Shown here: piece by piece, positions 1 through 8,354 of the stretch
Layout of the letters: every line of letters starts with the position of its first letter
Numbering within the stretch: position 1 is the stretch's first letter
Assembly: GCA_902576765.1 (NCBI GenBank)
Contig: CACGWH010000001.1
Span: forward strand, 1-64,000
DNA: 64,000 nt
Source of the DNA: an uncultured Pelagibacteraceae bacterium
Lineage (GTDB): Bacteria > Pseudomonadota > Alphaproteobacteria > Pelagibacterales > Pelagibacteraceae
Direction of reading: 5' to 3'
The notes under the pieces: model-generated
What the model saw: the letters and a program-made list of their open reading frames with translations, nothing else
What the model was told of the DNA's origin: nothing
The model's database searches: none
Program-made: the position numbers and the translations under genes

Positions 1-2
1 CT

Positions 3-2009
3 AGTGCCGGTAATTCAAAGATGCAAGATATTGCATCAGCTATTCAAATAGGAGCAAAAGCTTACTTGGCAAGACAATATAAAACTATTGCAATTGTTGG
101 TGTTGTTGTATTAGTGATTGTAAGCGTCGCTTTTAGTCCGCTTGTTGGATTAGGTTATTTAATTGGTGCAGCTTTATCTGGAATAGCTGGATATGTTGGA
201 ATGTTAGTTTCTGTCCAAGCTAATGTTAGAACCGCTGAAGCATCTAGAAAAGGACTAGCTAGTGGCCTTTCTATTGCCTTTAAATCTGGTGCTGTAACTG
301 GAATGTTGGTTGCTGGTTTAGCACTATTAGCAATAGCTGTTTACTACTATTTATTATTGAAATTTAATATTGATGAGAGAGAAATTGTAAATGCTTTAGT
401 AGCTTTAGGTTTTGGTGCCTCTTTAATTTCAATTTTTGCAAGGTTAGGTGGGGGAATCTTTACTAAAGGCGCAGACGTTGGTGCTGACTTAGTGGGTAAA
501 GTTGAAGCTGGTATACCAGAGGACGATCCTAGAAATCCTGCTGTAATTGCTGATAACGTAGGTGATAATGTTGGAGATTGTGCTGGTATGGCTGCAGATT
601 TATTTGAAACTTACGCTGTCACAATAGTTGCAACGATGGTTTTATCCTCAATATTTTTTCCAGGAGATATGTCTATGATGATTTACCCTTTAACTATTGG
701 TGGTGCATGTATTTTAACATCAATAATTGGAACTTTTTTTGTAAAACTTGGTGGAAGCAAAAATGTAATGGGGGCTTTATATAAAGGATTTGTAGTATCA
801 GCATTGGCATCTTTAATTATTTTATATCCAGTAACTGATTATGTATTAGGTTTGGAAAATACTTATAGTTTAAATAACATTTCTTTTTCTGGTAAAGATT
901 TATATTATTGTGGAGTAATAGGTTTGGTAATAACTGGTTTGCTTATTTGGGTCACAGAATACTATACAGGCACAAATTATAGACCAGTAAAAAGTGTTGC
1001 AAGCTCATCAACAACAGGACATGGAACCAACGTGATACAAGGTTTGGCGATTTCTTTAGAAGCAACAGCTATACCAGCAATCATAATTGTAGCTGGTATT
1101 TTACTAACAAATCAAATTGCAGGTTTATATGGAATAGCTATAGCTGTAACAACAATGTTAGCTTTGGCAGGAATGGTCGTAGCACTTGATGCTTATGGAC
1201 CAGTTACTGATAATGCAGGTGGTATTGCAGAGATGTCAAAATTACCTAACAGTGTAAGAAAAACCACAGACGCGTTAGACGCTGTCGGTAATACAACGAA
1301 GGCAGTAACTAAAGGATACGCTATTGGTTCTGCAGGTTTAGGTGCATTAGTTCTGTTCGCTGCTTATACTGAAGATATCAAACATTTTTCAAAAGTTGCA
1401 GGATCCAAATTAGAGGGAATTGTAGTAACTTTTGATTTATCAAATCCATATGTTGTAGTTGGTTTATTAATAGGTGGTATGTTACCTTATTTATTTGGTT
1501 CGATGGGAATGCAAGCTGTAGGTAGAGCAGGTGGAGCAGTTGTAATTGAGGTAAGAAGACAATTTAAAAAATATCCTGGCATCATGAAGAGAAAACAAAA
1601 ACCAGATTATGCTAAGTTGGTAGATTTATTAACAGTCGCAGCTATTAAAGAAATGATAATTCCATCTTTATTACCTGTTCTTTCACCAATTATTTTATAT
1701 TTCATAATTTTCTTTATTGGTGGTCAGGTTGCTGCATTAGCCTCAGTTGGAGCTATGTTATTAGGAGTTATTATTACAGGTTTATTCGTTGCTGTATCAA
1801 TGACCGCCGGTGGTGGAGCATGGGATAACGCAAAAAAATATATAGAAGATGGTAATCATGGAGGAAAAGGATCAGAGGCACATAAAGCAGCTGTGACTGG
1901 TGATACAGTGGGTGATCCATACAAAGATACAGCTGGTCCAGCAGTAAACCCAATGATTAAGATTACTAATATTGTTGCTTTATTGCTATTGGCTGTGATT
2001 GCTGGTTAA
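3..2009 (+). CDS. hppA: K+-insensitive H+-translocating pyrophosphatase (5' partial)
   Basis: Integral membrane pump that couples hydrolysis of pyrophosphate to proton export. The reading frame is already open at base 3, and the residues before the first internal Met (position 21) fit the family, so the true start lies outside the window. About 15 hydrophobic segments are visible. The acidic substrate-binding block ([11 protein letters not shown], then DDPRNP and DNVGDNVGD) is intact around residues 150-190 counted from that Met, and the C-terminal [14 protein letters not shown] block is present. GNTTKA places a Lys (residue 427) at the site that, by family knowledge, marks K+-independent proton-pumping enzymes; K+-dependent ones have Ala. 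It converges on bamE with about 10 bases between stops. Confidence 0.97.
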   Translation, partial: SAGNSKMQDIASAIQIGAKAYLARQYKTIAIVGVVVLVIVSVAFSPLVGLGYLIGAALSGIAGYVGMLVSVQANVRTAEASRKGLASGLSIAFKSGAVTGMLVAGLALLAIAVYYYLLLKFNIDEREIVNALVALGFGASLISIFARLGGGIFTKGADVGADLVGKVEAGIPEDDPRNPAVIADNVGDNVGDCAGMAADLFETYAVTIVATMVLSSIFFPGDMSMMIYPLTIGGACILTSIIGTFFVKLGGSKNVMGALYKGFVVSALASLIILYPVTDYVLGLENTYSLNNISFSGKDLYYCGVIGLVITGLLIWVTEYYTGTNYRPVKSVASSSTTGHGTNVIQGLAISLEATAIPAIIIVAGILLTNQIAGLYGIAIAVTTMLALAGMVVALDAYGPVTDNAGGIAEMSKLPNSVRKTTDALDAVGNTTKAVTKGYAIGSAGLGALVLFAAYTEDIKHFSKVAGSKLEGIVVTFDLSNPYVVVGLLIGGMLPYLFGSMGMQAVGRAGGAVVIEVRRQFKKYPGIMKRKQKPDYAKLVDLLTVAAIKEMIIPSLLPVLSPIILYFIIFFIGGQVAALASVGAMLLGVIITGLFVAVSMTAGGGAWDNAKKYIEDGNHGGKGSEAHKAAVTGDTVGDPYKDTAGPAVNPMIKITNIVALLLLAVIAG

Positions 2010-2019
2010 GTATAAATCT

Positions 2020-2484
2020 TTAGGGTTTTTTTCTTTTACCAAGAGGATCATTTATTTTTTGTCTCATACTTGATAAAAAATCATATACAAATGATTTTTT
2101 ACCATATTTGTTTTCAGTTTTAAGTGAACTAAGCTTAATTTCGTTCATATCATTCATATCATAAAATTGTTTATTCATTAATTGTCCCTGTGTATTAATT
2201 TCAAGTATAAGAACATTATTTGTCAATAATTTTTCCTTACCTAATTTGATTAATCTTTCATTTGTAATTTCTCTTTCAATATAAATCCATATATCACTAT
2301 CAAAAGTACTTTTAGTTGATGGAGGTCCTAATATTTGTTGAATATCATTTTTATTTGTTTTTTGAATTATTAATTTTGCTTGTTTTTCTTCCAAATTTCT
2401 CACCCCGTGTTTTTTTATAACTTTATTAAATGAGCAACTTGTTATAAGAAAAAAAAATAAAAATAAATTAATAAAAAATTTCAT
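2020..2484 (-). CDS. bamE: BamE/SmpA-family outer-membrane assembly lipoprotein
   Basis: Small lipoprotein of the BAM complex, which inserts beta-barrel proteins into the outer membrane. The N-terminus is a hydrophobic signal ending in a lipobox with Cys17 (LITSC). A BamE-like core follows: a helical stretch with the typical I..ILG.P motif (IQQILGPPSTKSTFD) and a strand region with W and Y residues (DIWIYIE). 154 residues is within the usual range. Its ATG overlaps the ATG of the divergent chaperone gene by two bases (CATG), so there is no room for a conventional promoter between them. Confidence 0.85.
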   Translation of the reverse strand: MKFFINLFLFFFLITSCSFNKVIKKHGVRNLEEKQAKLIIQKTNKNDIQQILGPPSTKSTFDSDIWIYIEREITNERLIKLGKEKLLTNNVLILEINTQGQLMNKQFYDMNDMNEIKLSSLKTENKYGKKSFVYDFLSSMRQKINDPLGKRKKP

Positions 2485-2950
2485 GACTATTAAGTTCTTA
2501 AATGTTTACAATAATTTGGTTAGTTTAACTACAAATAAAAAACTTTATATTTCACTAAAATCTCAAGATACTTTTTCAGATCGGTTGACCATTTTTTTAA
2601 CTCATTTTGCTTTTTTTCTAAAAGTTTATAAAACTGAGGAAAATAAGAAAATTTTACAAGAGATATATGATTTCAATTTCAGACAAATGGAATTAAGTAT
2701 AAGAGAAATTGGATATGGTGATCAATCAATAAATAAAAAAATGAAAGATTACATTAATGTTTTTCACGCTATATTGAGCGACATTCATTTTTGGGACACG
2801 ATGAACAATGAAGACAAAATAAATAAATTATCTAAGTTTTTTATCAATTATGAGAAAATTGATCATCTGATCGAATATTTTAATGATTTTAACAATATTT
2901 TATCAAAAAAAACTTTGAATTCTTTCTTAAAAAGTGTAAGTAACTCATAA
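2483..2950 (+). CDS. Ubiquinol-cytochrome c chaperone family protein
   Basis: 155-residue protein of the Cbp3/UQCC1-like family, which in mitochondria and alphaproteobacteria helps assemble cytochrome bc1. Family marks visible are the early D.FSDR segment (residues 30-34), FLTHFAF, and the conserved RE.GYGD signature (residues 74-80) followed by a KKMK motif. The first in-frame ATG is the one at 2483, overlapping the divergent bamE start; the next Met is too far inside. It is followed after 2 bases by rpmF, a common alphaproteobacterial arrangement (bamE, chaperone, rpmF, plsX). Exact biochemical role in bacteria is inferred from the family. Confidence 0.82.
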   Translation: MTIKFLNVYNNLVSLTTNKKLYISLKSQDTFSDRLTIFLTHFAFFLKVYKTEENKKILQEIYDFNFRQMELSIREIGYGDQSINKKMKDYINVFHAILSDIHFWDTMNNEDKINKLSKFFINYEKIDHLIEYFNDFNNILSKKTLNSFLKSVSNS

Positions 2951-2952
2951 TT

Positions 2953-3135
2953 ATGGCAGTACCTAAACGAAAACAAACACCATCGAGAACAGGTATGAGA
3001 AGGTCTCAAAATATGAAATTCTCAACTAAAAATGTTATTGAAGATAAAAAATCAGGTGAATATAGATTGTCCCATCATTTAGACTTAAAAACTGGTATGT
3101 ATAAAGGCCGACAAGTTCTGGACCCAAAAGACTAA
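2953..3135 (+). CDS. rpmF: 50S ribosomal protein L32
   Basis: 60-residue basic ribosomal protein. The N-terminus [19 protein letters not shown] is diagnostic of L32, and the C-terminal half with [17 protein letters not shown] matches the alphaproteobacterial form, which lacks the zinc-binding cysteines found in some other bacteria. It starts 2 bases after the chaperone gene and is followed 18 bases later by plsX, so co-transcription with membrane-lipid synthesis is likely, as in most proteobacteria. Confidence 0.97.
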   Translation: MAVPKRKQTPSRTGMRRSQNMKFSTKNVIEDKKSGEYRLSHHLDLKTGMYKGRQVLDPKD

Positions 3136-3153
3136 TTAATTTAAAATCATTAA

Positions 3154-4155
3154 ATGACAGATCTTATTAAGATTGCTGTTGATGCAATGGGTGGAGATGG
3201 ATCACCAAAAAAAGTTATTGATGGTATAATATATAATCACAAATCAAATCAAGAAAATTACTTCAAGATTTTTGGTGATAAAAATCGGATTTCAAAATTA
3301 ATAAACAATAAAATAGATAAAGGATTTTACGAAATTATACATACCGAGAATACAGTCAAAAGTACTGACAGTCCACTTGAGGCTGCTAAAAAAGGTAAAG
3401 ATACAAGTATGTGGCTTTCTATTGAAAGTGTTAAAAAAAAAGAGAGTGATATAGTTATATCAGCAGGGAACACTGGTGCATTATTAGTAATATCTAAATT
3501 AAATCTGAAAATGATAGAAAATATTGATAAGCCAGCTTTATCTGCATTATGGCCAAATAAAAAAGGGATGAGTGTAGTTTTAGATCTTGGAGCCAATATT
3601 GAATGTAGTTCGAAAAATTTAGTTGATTTTTCAATAATGGGTTCAGCTTTATACAAATCTCTTTATCCAAAAGAAAATCCCAACGTTGCGTTATTAAATA
3701 TAGGTTCTGAGGAACTTAAAGGTAATGAAACAATTAAAGAAACATTTCAAAAATTAAATGAAAAAAAATCAAAGAATTTAAATTTTTCTGGTTATATTGA
3801 GGGTAATCAATTAATGGACGGTGACGTAAATGTAATTGTTTCTGATGGTTTCACTGGAAACGTTGCTTTAAAAACAGCTGAAGGAACGGCCAACTTTATT
3901 ACAAATGAACTTAAACAAGCCTTAAATGGAAATTTACTAGGGAAAATTTCTTCACTATTGAATATTTCAAATTTAAGAAAATTTAAAAAAAGATTAGATC
4001 CTAGATTATATAATGGTGCAATTTTTATAGGATTAGACACACCTGTAGTAAAAAGTCATGGAGGCACTGATTATATAGGTTTTTCTAATTCTCTTGATGT
4101 TTGTAATAAAATAATTAAAGGTAATTTAATAGATAAAATTAATGAAAATATTTAA
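3154..4155 (+). CDS. plsX: Phosphate acyltransferase PlsX
   Basis: 333-residue enzyme that converts acyl-ACP and phosphate to acyl-phosphate, the acyl donor used by PlsY in phospholipid synthesis. Visible marks: the N-terminal IAVDAMGGDGSP motif, SAGNTGALL near residue 103, LDLGANIEC near residue 143, and the VSDGFTGNVALKTAEG motif near residue 229. Length is typical. It sits between rpmF and ihfA; fabH, which usually separates plsX from ihfA in alphaproteobacteria, is missing here. Confidence 0.96.
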   Translation: MTDLIKIAVDAMGGDGSPKKVIDGIIYNHKSNQENYFKIFGDKNRISKLINNKIDKGFYEIIHTENTVKSTDSPLEAAKKGKDTSMWLSIESVKKKESDIVISAGNTGALLVISKLNLKMIENIDKPALSALWPNKKGMSVVLDLGANIECSSKNLVDFSIMGSALYKSLYPKENPNVALLNIGSEELKGNETIKETFQKLNEKKSKNLNFSGYIEGNQLMDGDVNVIVSDGFTGNVALKTAEGTANFITNELKQALNGNLLGKISSLLNISNLRKFKKRLDPRLYNGAIFIGLDTPVVKSHGGTDYIGFSNSLDVCNKIIKGNLIDKINENI

Positions 4156-4158
4156 TTC

Positions 4159-4458
4159 ATGAGAATAAACTTAACTAAAAAAGATTTAGTTAATTTAGTC
4201 TATATGCAATTAGGATTTTCAAAACAAATATCGGAAAACCTTATAGAGGAATTTTTTTCACTAATTTCCCTAAACTTAAAAGAACAAAAAAAAATAAAGA
4301 TTTCAAAATTTGGGACTTTTTCTGTAAGAGAAAAAAAACAAAGAATTGGGAGAAATCCAAAAACAAGAGAAGAAAAAAAAATTTCAAAAAGGAATGTAAT
4401 ATTATTTAAAGCTTCGAAAGAATTTAAAGAACTTATAAATAAGAAAAAAGATGAATAA
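4159..4458 (+). CDS. ihfA: Integration host factor alpha subunit (DNA-bending HU/IHF family)
   Basis: 99-residue HU/IHF-family protein that sharply bends DNA. It shows the amphipathic helical N-terminal half (LTKKDLVNLVYMQLGFS), the ISKFGTFSVREKK strand pair, and the DNA-intercalating arm GRNPKT (residues 64-69) carrying the conserved Pro. Family members in this exact neighbourhood (plsX side, before a MerR gene) are IhfA; the sequence alone could also be called HU-like. The stop region overlaps the next gene by 8 bases. Confidence 0.9.
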   Translation: MRINLTKKDLVNLVYMQLGFSKQISENLIEEFFSLISLNLKEQKKIKISKFGTFSVREKKQRIGRNPKTREEKKISKRNVILFKASKEFKELINKKKDE

Positions 4459-4822
4459 AGATCCTAATGCATATAAGACAATAGGTGAAGTTGCTAAGAT
4501 CCTAGGTCTCAATTCTCAAAAAAGAAAAATGATACAAACTCATACAATAAGATACTGGGAAAAAGAATTTAAACAAATTAAGCCTAAAATTTTAAACGGG
4601 AAAAGAAGATATTATGATACAAAAAACATTGAATTGCTCAAAAAGGTACATTTCTTATTAAAAGAACAAGGAATGACAATCAATGGGGTAAAAAAGATAT
4701 TAGATAATAAAGAACCTTTAAAACTTGACGAAAGTTTAAATAATTCTATAAAAGCAAAAAATTTAAAAAATAGATTAAATAAAATTTCTAATATTATAAA
4801 GGAAATAAAAGGATTTAAATAG
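4451..4822 (+). CDS. MerR-family transcriptional regulator
   Basis: 123-residue regulator with an N-terminal winged helix-turn-helix of the MerR type: YKTIGEVAKILGL, then HTIRYWEKEFKQIKP, then the wing with GKRRYYDTKNI. It has only a short helical C-terminus and no obvious ligand-binding domain or cysteines, so it resembles the MerR-like gene that follows ihfA in many alphaproteobacteria, whose targets are mostly unknown. It overlaps ihfA by 8 bases and is followed 1 base later by rpmG. Confidence 0.88.
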   Translation: MNKDPNAYKTIGEVAKILGLNSQKRKMIQTHTIRYWEKEFKQIKPKILNGKRRYYDTKNIELLKKVHFLLKEQGMTINGVKKILDNKEPLKLDESLNNSIKAKNLKNRLNKISNIIKEIKGFK

Positions 4823-4823
4823 T

Positions 4824-5015
4824 ATGGCAAAAAAAACACATGTAAAAGTTAGATTGGTCCCAGAAGCCAAACCAGATAGTCCTTTTTTCTATTATGTTAA
4901 AAAACCTGCTGGTGGTGAAAAAGCAAAAATTAAATTAAAAGCTAAGAAATATAATCCGGCTACTCGTAAACATGAAGTTTTTATTGAAAAGAAACTTCCA
5001 CCACATAGTAAATAA
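4824..5015 (+). CDS. rpmG: 50S ribosomal protein L33
   Basis: 63-residue basic protein matching L33: MAKKTHVKVRLVPEA at the start, the FFYYVKKP strand, and the C-terminal KKYNPATRKHEVFIEKK block. The Cys pairs of zinc-binding L33 forms are absent, as is usual in alphaproteobacteria. It starts 1 base after the MerR gene stop and its stop abuts the stop of the disrupted chorismate mutase gene on the other strand. Confidence 0.95.
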   Translation: MAKKTHVKVRLVPEAKPDSPFFYYVKKPAGGEKAKIKLKAKKYNPATRKHEVFIEKKLPPHSK

Positions 5016-5307
5016 TTATTTCTTTTTAAAATTTCTTCTTTCGTAGTCGATGTAAGCTGAAATCATATTAATCCAGATTTTTCTAGTTACTTTAGGATCT
5101 ATATTATTTCTTAAGGATTTTCTTTTGATATTTTTTAAGATGATATTTATTCTTTTCTTGTCAACAATTTGACTTTTTTTTTTCTTTAAGAGCTAGAACT
5201 TTTTTTACAAGGTTTGATCTCTTTTTAATAATCTTTATAAGTGAATTGTCGACTTTATCCAATTCTGATCTAATTTTATTAAGTTGTTTTCTTTTTAATG
5301 GCGACAT
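5016..5307 (-). pseudogene. Chorismate mutase (AroQ type), frame broken at an A10 run
   Basis: Chorismate mutase converts chorismate to prephenate for Phe and Tyr synthesis. On the minus strand the ATG at 5305-5307 opens a frame giving LNKIRSELDKVDNSLIKIIKKR, the classical first helix of AroQ with its Arg and D-x-x-L residues. This frame ends soon after a run of ten A (coding strand). In the neighbouring frame the sequence continues as QIVDKKRINIILKNI and ends with IWINMISAYIDYERRNF, the expected last helix with its Glu. Removing one A from the run joins both halves into a protein of about 96 residues. It could be a pseudogene, a sequence error in the homopolymer, or a gene read through polymerase slippage. 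Confidence 0.72.
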
Positions 5308-5350
5308 TTATATATTTGGATAATAAAAAAATTATTATATTTATTCACTT

Positions 5351-6370
5351 ATGTACACAACAAATAAGAATATTAATAATCAATTATCTATTTGGTTAAT
5401 TACAATGTTTTTTATCATTTCCGTAATGATAATTGTTGGTGGATTGACAAGATTAACCGACTCAGGTCTTTCAATTACTAAATGGCAATTATTTTCAGGA
5501 CTTATTCCACCTTTAAACCAAGAAGATTGGATAATGTATTTCAATCTTTATAAACAAATTCCTGAATTTAAATTACAAAATTTCAATATGACCATAAGTG
5601 AATTCAAAATAATTTTTTGGTGGGAGTGGGCTCATAGATTTCTTGGAAGATTAATTGGTATTTGTTTTTTATTACCACTAATATATTTCTCTTTTAAGAT
5701 TAAATTTTCAAAACTGTTAAATTTTTATTTTATTTTTTTTCTTATATGCTTTCAAGGTTTTCTAGGTTGGTATATGGTGAGTAGTGGTTTAGTTGATAGA
5801 GTAGACGTTAGCCATTATAGGCTCTCAGTTCATTTAGTTTTAGCCTTTTTGATTTTATCATTAATTTTTTGGAGTTATCTAAAGATTACAGTTCTTAATA
5901 ATAATCAATCTTTTAGAATAAATCGATTTATTCCATTTTGTTTTTTAATTTTAATATTTGTGCAGATTGCTATAGGAGCATTTGTATCAGGTATGGATGC
6001 TGGAAAAATATATAATTCTTGGCCATTAATGGGGAGCACATATTTTCCTAATGATAATAATATTTCGAATTTGTTTAAATTATCAGCATTTGATGACCCA
6101 TCGCTTGTTCAATTTATTCACAGAAATTTAGCCTATGTAATTGGTATTTTTTATCTTTTGATACTTTTTAAAATATATAGAAATAAAATTTATGATTTAT
6201 ATAAATCCGTAAATCTTTTAGGCATTATAATTATCATACAAATTTTTTTAGGTGTTTTTACAATATTGTATGGTGCACAAATTTTAATTGCATCTATGCA
6301 CCAATTAAGTTCAATTTTTTTAGTCAGTTCTTGTATCTATTTTATTTATGTAAATACAAAATTTAACTAA
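5351..6370 (+). CDS. ctaA: Heme A synthase (COX15/CtaA)
   Basis: 339-residue inner-membrane enzyme that oxidises heme O to heme A for aa3-type cytochrome oxidase. About eight membrane segments are visible. The heme-ligand histidines sit in typical contexts: WWEWAHRFLGR (residues 93-103), VSHYRLSVHL, LVQFIHRNLAY and SMHQLSS. The LTRLTDSGLSITKW motif after the first helix is diagnostic of the family. The 3' end overlaps the 3' end of the convergent metY gene by 8 bases. Confidence 0.95.
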   Translation: MYTTNKNINNQLSIWLITMFFIISVMIIVGGLTRLTDSGLSITKWQLFSGLIPPLNQEDWIMYFNLYKQIPEFKLQNFNMTISEFKIIFWWEWAHRFLGRLIGICFLLPLIYFSFKIKFSKLLNFYFIFFLICFQGFLGWYMVSSGLVDRVDVSHYRLSVHLVLAFLILSLIFWSYLKITVLNNNQSFRINRFIPFCFLILIFVQIAIGAFVSGMDAGKIYNSWPLMGSTYFPNDNNISNLFKLSAFDDPSLVQFIHRNLAYVIGIFYLLILFKIYRNKIYDLYKSVNLLGIIIIIQIFLGVFTILYGAQILIASMHQLSSIFLVSSCIYFIYVNTKFN

Positions 6371-7691
6371 CAGCCTTTAAATTCCCTTTAGAAGATTTAT
6401 TAAGTGCTTGATCTAAATCTTCTAAAATATCATCTATGTGTTCCAAACCTATACACAATCTCACGTAACTTTGAGTAACACCCGAAGCTGCTAATTCTTT
6501 TTCATTTAGTTGACTGTGAGTTGTACTAGCTGGATGTATAGCTAAGCTTCTAGCATCACCTATATTTGCAACGTGATAAAACATTTTTAAAGACTCAATA
6601 AATTTTTTACCAGCCTCAATTCCCCCTTTTAGCTCAATACCAACCATAGGACCATTTCCGCCGCTTAAATATTTTCTTGCTCTATCAGATATCTTTTTAT
6701 CATGTTCTGTTGAGTATATAACTTTTGTTATTTCTTTATGTTTTTTTAAAAAATTAACTACTTTTTCAGCATTCTCACAATGTTGTTTCATTCTTAAAGC
6801 AACAGTCTCAAGTCCTTGAATAATAGCAAAAGCATTATCAGGAGCCAAAGCAGAACCTAAATCTCTTAACAAACATACTCTTGCTCTTACAGCAAAAGGC
6901 ACATTTGCACCAGTTAACTCTGGAACAGCTTTACCCCAAATTACTCCACCATAACTAGCATCTGGTTCATTAAATAACGGTTGTCTTTTAGGATCAGCAG
7001 TCCAATCAAAATTTCCACTATCAACTATACTACCAGCTACTGCTGTACCATGTCCCCCAATATACTTTGTTAGAGAGTGAATAACTACTGCAGCACCATG
7101 TTCAATTGGCTTACAAATTACTGGTGCCGCTGTGTTGTCCATTATCAAAGGTATATTATATTTTCTACCTATGTCTGAAACTTCTTTTATAGGAAAAACT
7201 CGCAAATAAGGATTTGGAAGTGTTTCTCCATAGAAAGCTCTGGTTTTGTCATCAATTAATTTTTCGAAATTTAATGGATCTGAAGGATCTGCATATCTTA
7301 TTTCTATACCAAGTTTACTTAAAGTGTGTGTAAATAATGATACAGTCCCTCCATAAAGATCAGTTGAACTGATAATATTATCTCCAGATTGAGCGACATT
7401 AAGGACAGCGAAAGTAGATGCTGTTTGACCAGAGGACACAGTCAGACATGACAGACCTCCCTCTAAAGCTGCAATCCTTTTTTCAAGAACATCATTCGTA
7501 GGATTCATGATTCTTGTATAGATGTTTCCAAATTCTTTTAAGGCAAAAAGATTTGCAGCATGTTCAGTGCTTTGAAATTGATACGATGTTGTCCTATATA
7601 TAGGAACTGCCACCGCATTAGTCGCTGGATCACTTCTATAGTCACCACCATGTATGGCTATAGTTTCGGGATTATTTCTTTTTTTTTTCAT
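6363..7691 (-). CDS. metY: O-acetylhomoserine sulfhydrylase
   Basis: 442-residue PLP enzyme of the Cys/Met metabolism family; it makes homocysteine from an O-acylated homoserine and sulfide (direct sulfhydrylation). The PLP lysine is K209 in HSLTKYIGGHG. Other marks are YTRIMNPTNDVLEKR (residues 58-72), SSGQTAS, the D.YGGT motif, and DNT at 185-187. The length and the internal segment around residues 230-260 fit MetY rather than the shorter MetB/MetZ. Expression is controlled by two SAM riboswitches directly upstream; the start is fixed by the AAGGAG that ends the second one, spaced 4 bases from the ATG. Confidence 0.94.
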   Translation of the reverse strand: MKKKRNNPETIAIHGGDYRSDPATNAVAVPIYRTTSYQFQSTEHAANLFALKEFGNIYTRIMNPTNDVLEKRIAALEGGLSCLTVSSGQTASTFAVLNVAQSGDNIISSTDLYGGTVSLFTHTLSKLGIEIRYADPSDPLNFEKLIDDKTRAFYGETLPNPYLRVFPIKEVSDIGRKYNIPLIMDNTAAPVICKPIEHGAAVVIHSLTKYIGGHGTAVAGSIVDSGNFDWTADPKRQPLFNEPDASYGGVIWGKAVPELTGANVPFAVRARVCLLRDLGSALAPDNAFAIIQGLETVALRMKQHCENAEKVVNFLKKHKEITKVIYSTEHDKKISDRARKYLSGGNGPMVGIELKGGIEAGKKFIESLKMFYHVANIGDARSLAIHPASTTHSQLNEKELAASGVTQSYVRLCIGLEHIDDILEDLDQALNKSSKGNLKAVS

Positions 7692-7695
7692 TTTA

Positions 7696-7752
7696 CTCCT
7701 TTTTTAGTACTTTAGCATTATGCAAGGCGTACAATATAGTTCAAATACCTAC
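7696..7752 (-). promoter_or_regulatory. SAM-V riboswitch covering the metY ribosome-binding site
   Basis: Read on the minus strand, this segment carries TATTTGAACTATATTG, then GCCTTG, then ATGCTAAAG, and ends in AAAAAAGGAG just before the metY ATG. The internal CCTT can pair with AAGG of the Shine-Dalgarno as a pseudoknot, and the GCTAAA element is the binding-core sequence shared by SAM-II and SAM-V. By family knowledge, SAM binding closes the pseudoknot and hides the ribosome-binding site, lowering translation. Pairing was judged by eye. Confidence 0.8.
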
Positions 7753-7768
7753 CGATTATGTTGGAAAT

Positions 7769-7809
7769 CCTTTTTAGCATTCAAGCCAGCAATAAGGTAC
7801 AAATCGGCT
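7769..7809 (-). promoter_or_regulatory. SAM-II riboswitch, first element of a tandem
   Basis: On the minus strand the order is AGCC, GATTTGTACCTTATTGCT, GGCT, then TGAATGCTAAAAAGGA. AGCC/GGCT form P1, and CCTT of the loop pairs with AAGG at the end to form the pseudoknot. The GATTT..ACC.TATTGC loop and the TGCTAAAAAGG tail are very close to the well-known marine SAM-II aptamer. It lies about 75 bases upstream of the metY start, before the SAM-V element. CCGATT in its 5' half is complementary to AATCGG in the linker (7752-7757), a possible alternative fold. Confidence 0.86.
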
Positions 7810-7815
7810 AAGTCT

Positions 7816-7843
7816 TTTATATCAAATTATCCTTTTAATTCAA
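7816..7843 (-). promoter_or_regulatory. Putative metY promoter
   Basis: On the minus strand TTGAAT (7838-7843) and TATAAA (7816-7821) are separated by 16 bases, a good sigma-70-type pair. A start about 7 bases downstream would place the transcript 5' end almost exactly at the first stem of the SAM-II aptamer, which supports the assignment. Judged by eye. Confidence 0.5.
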
Positions 7844-7856
7844 TATAATTAACAAT

Positions 7857-7884
7857 TTGACTTTATAATTTTAATTAGTATTAA
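7857..7884 (+). promoter_or_regulatory. Putative rplM promoter
   Basis: TTGACT (7857-7862) and TATTAA (7879-7884) are 16 bases apart. The predicted transcription start falls only a few bases before the rplM ATG at 7895, so the mRNA would be nearly leaderless; no Shine-Dalgarno is visible between. Judged by eye. Confidence 0.4.
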
Positions 7885-7894
7885 TCCTGGCACC

Positions 7895-8353
7895 ATGTCT
7901 AAATTCTTAAAAAAAGATCAATTAAACTCATCTTGGTATGAAATTGATGCTCAGAATGCTGTTGTTGGAAGACTAGCAACAATTATTTCTAAAATAATTA
8001 GAGGAAAAAACAAAACAACCTATACACCACATATGGATGATGGTGATTTCGTTGTAGTAAAGAATATTGAAAAAGCTAAGTTTACAGGTAAAAAATTTCA
8101 GAATAAAAAATATTATAGACACACAGGTTATCCTGGTGGAATTAAAGAAACAACTCCAGAAAAACTTATGAATAAAAAGCCTGGTGAGGTTTTAAAATTA
8201 GCCGTAAAAAGAATGTTACCTGGTGGCGTGTTAGGAAGAAAACAATTAACAAAATTAAAGATCTATACTGGAAATGATCATCCACATTCTTCGCAAAATC
8301 CCAAAGTTATAGAATTAGATAAGTTAAATAATAAAAATATAATTAGAAATTAA
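7895..8353 (+). CDS. rplM: 50S ribosomal protein L13
   Basis: 152-residue ribosomal protein. Marks: W..IDAQNAVVGRLAT near the start, YTPHMDDGDFVVVKN, KYYRHTGYPGGIK, and the VKRMLPGGVLGRKQL segment, with AGNDHPH-like GNDHPHSSQNP near the C-terminus. It is followed after one base by rpsI, the universal L13-S9 pair. The start sits about ten bases after a candidate -10 box with no clear ribosome-binding site. Confidence 0.97.
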   Translation: MSKFLKKDQLNSSWYEIDAQNAVVGRLATIISKIIRGKNKTTYTPHMDDGDFVVVKNIEKAKFTGKKFQNKKYYRHTGYPGGIKETTPEKLMNKKPGEVLKLAVKRMLPGGVLGRKQLTKLKIYTGNDHPHSSQNPKVIELDKLNNKNIIRN

Positions 8354-8354
8354 T

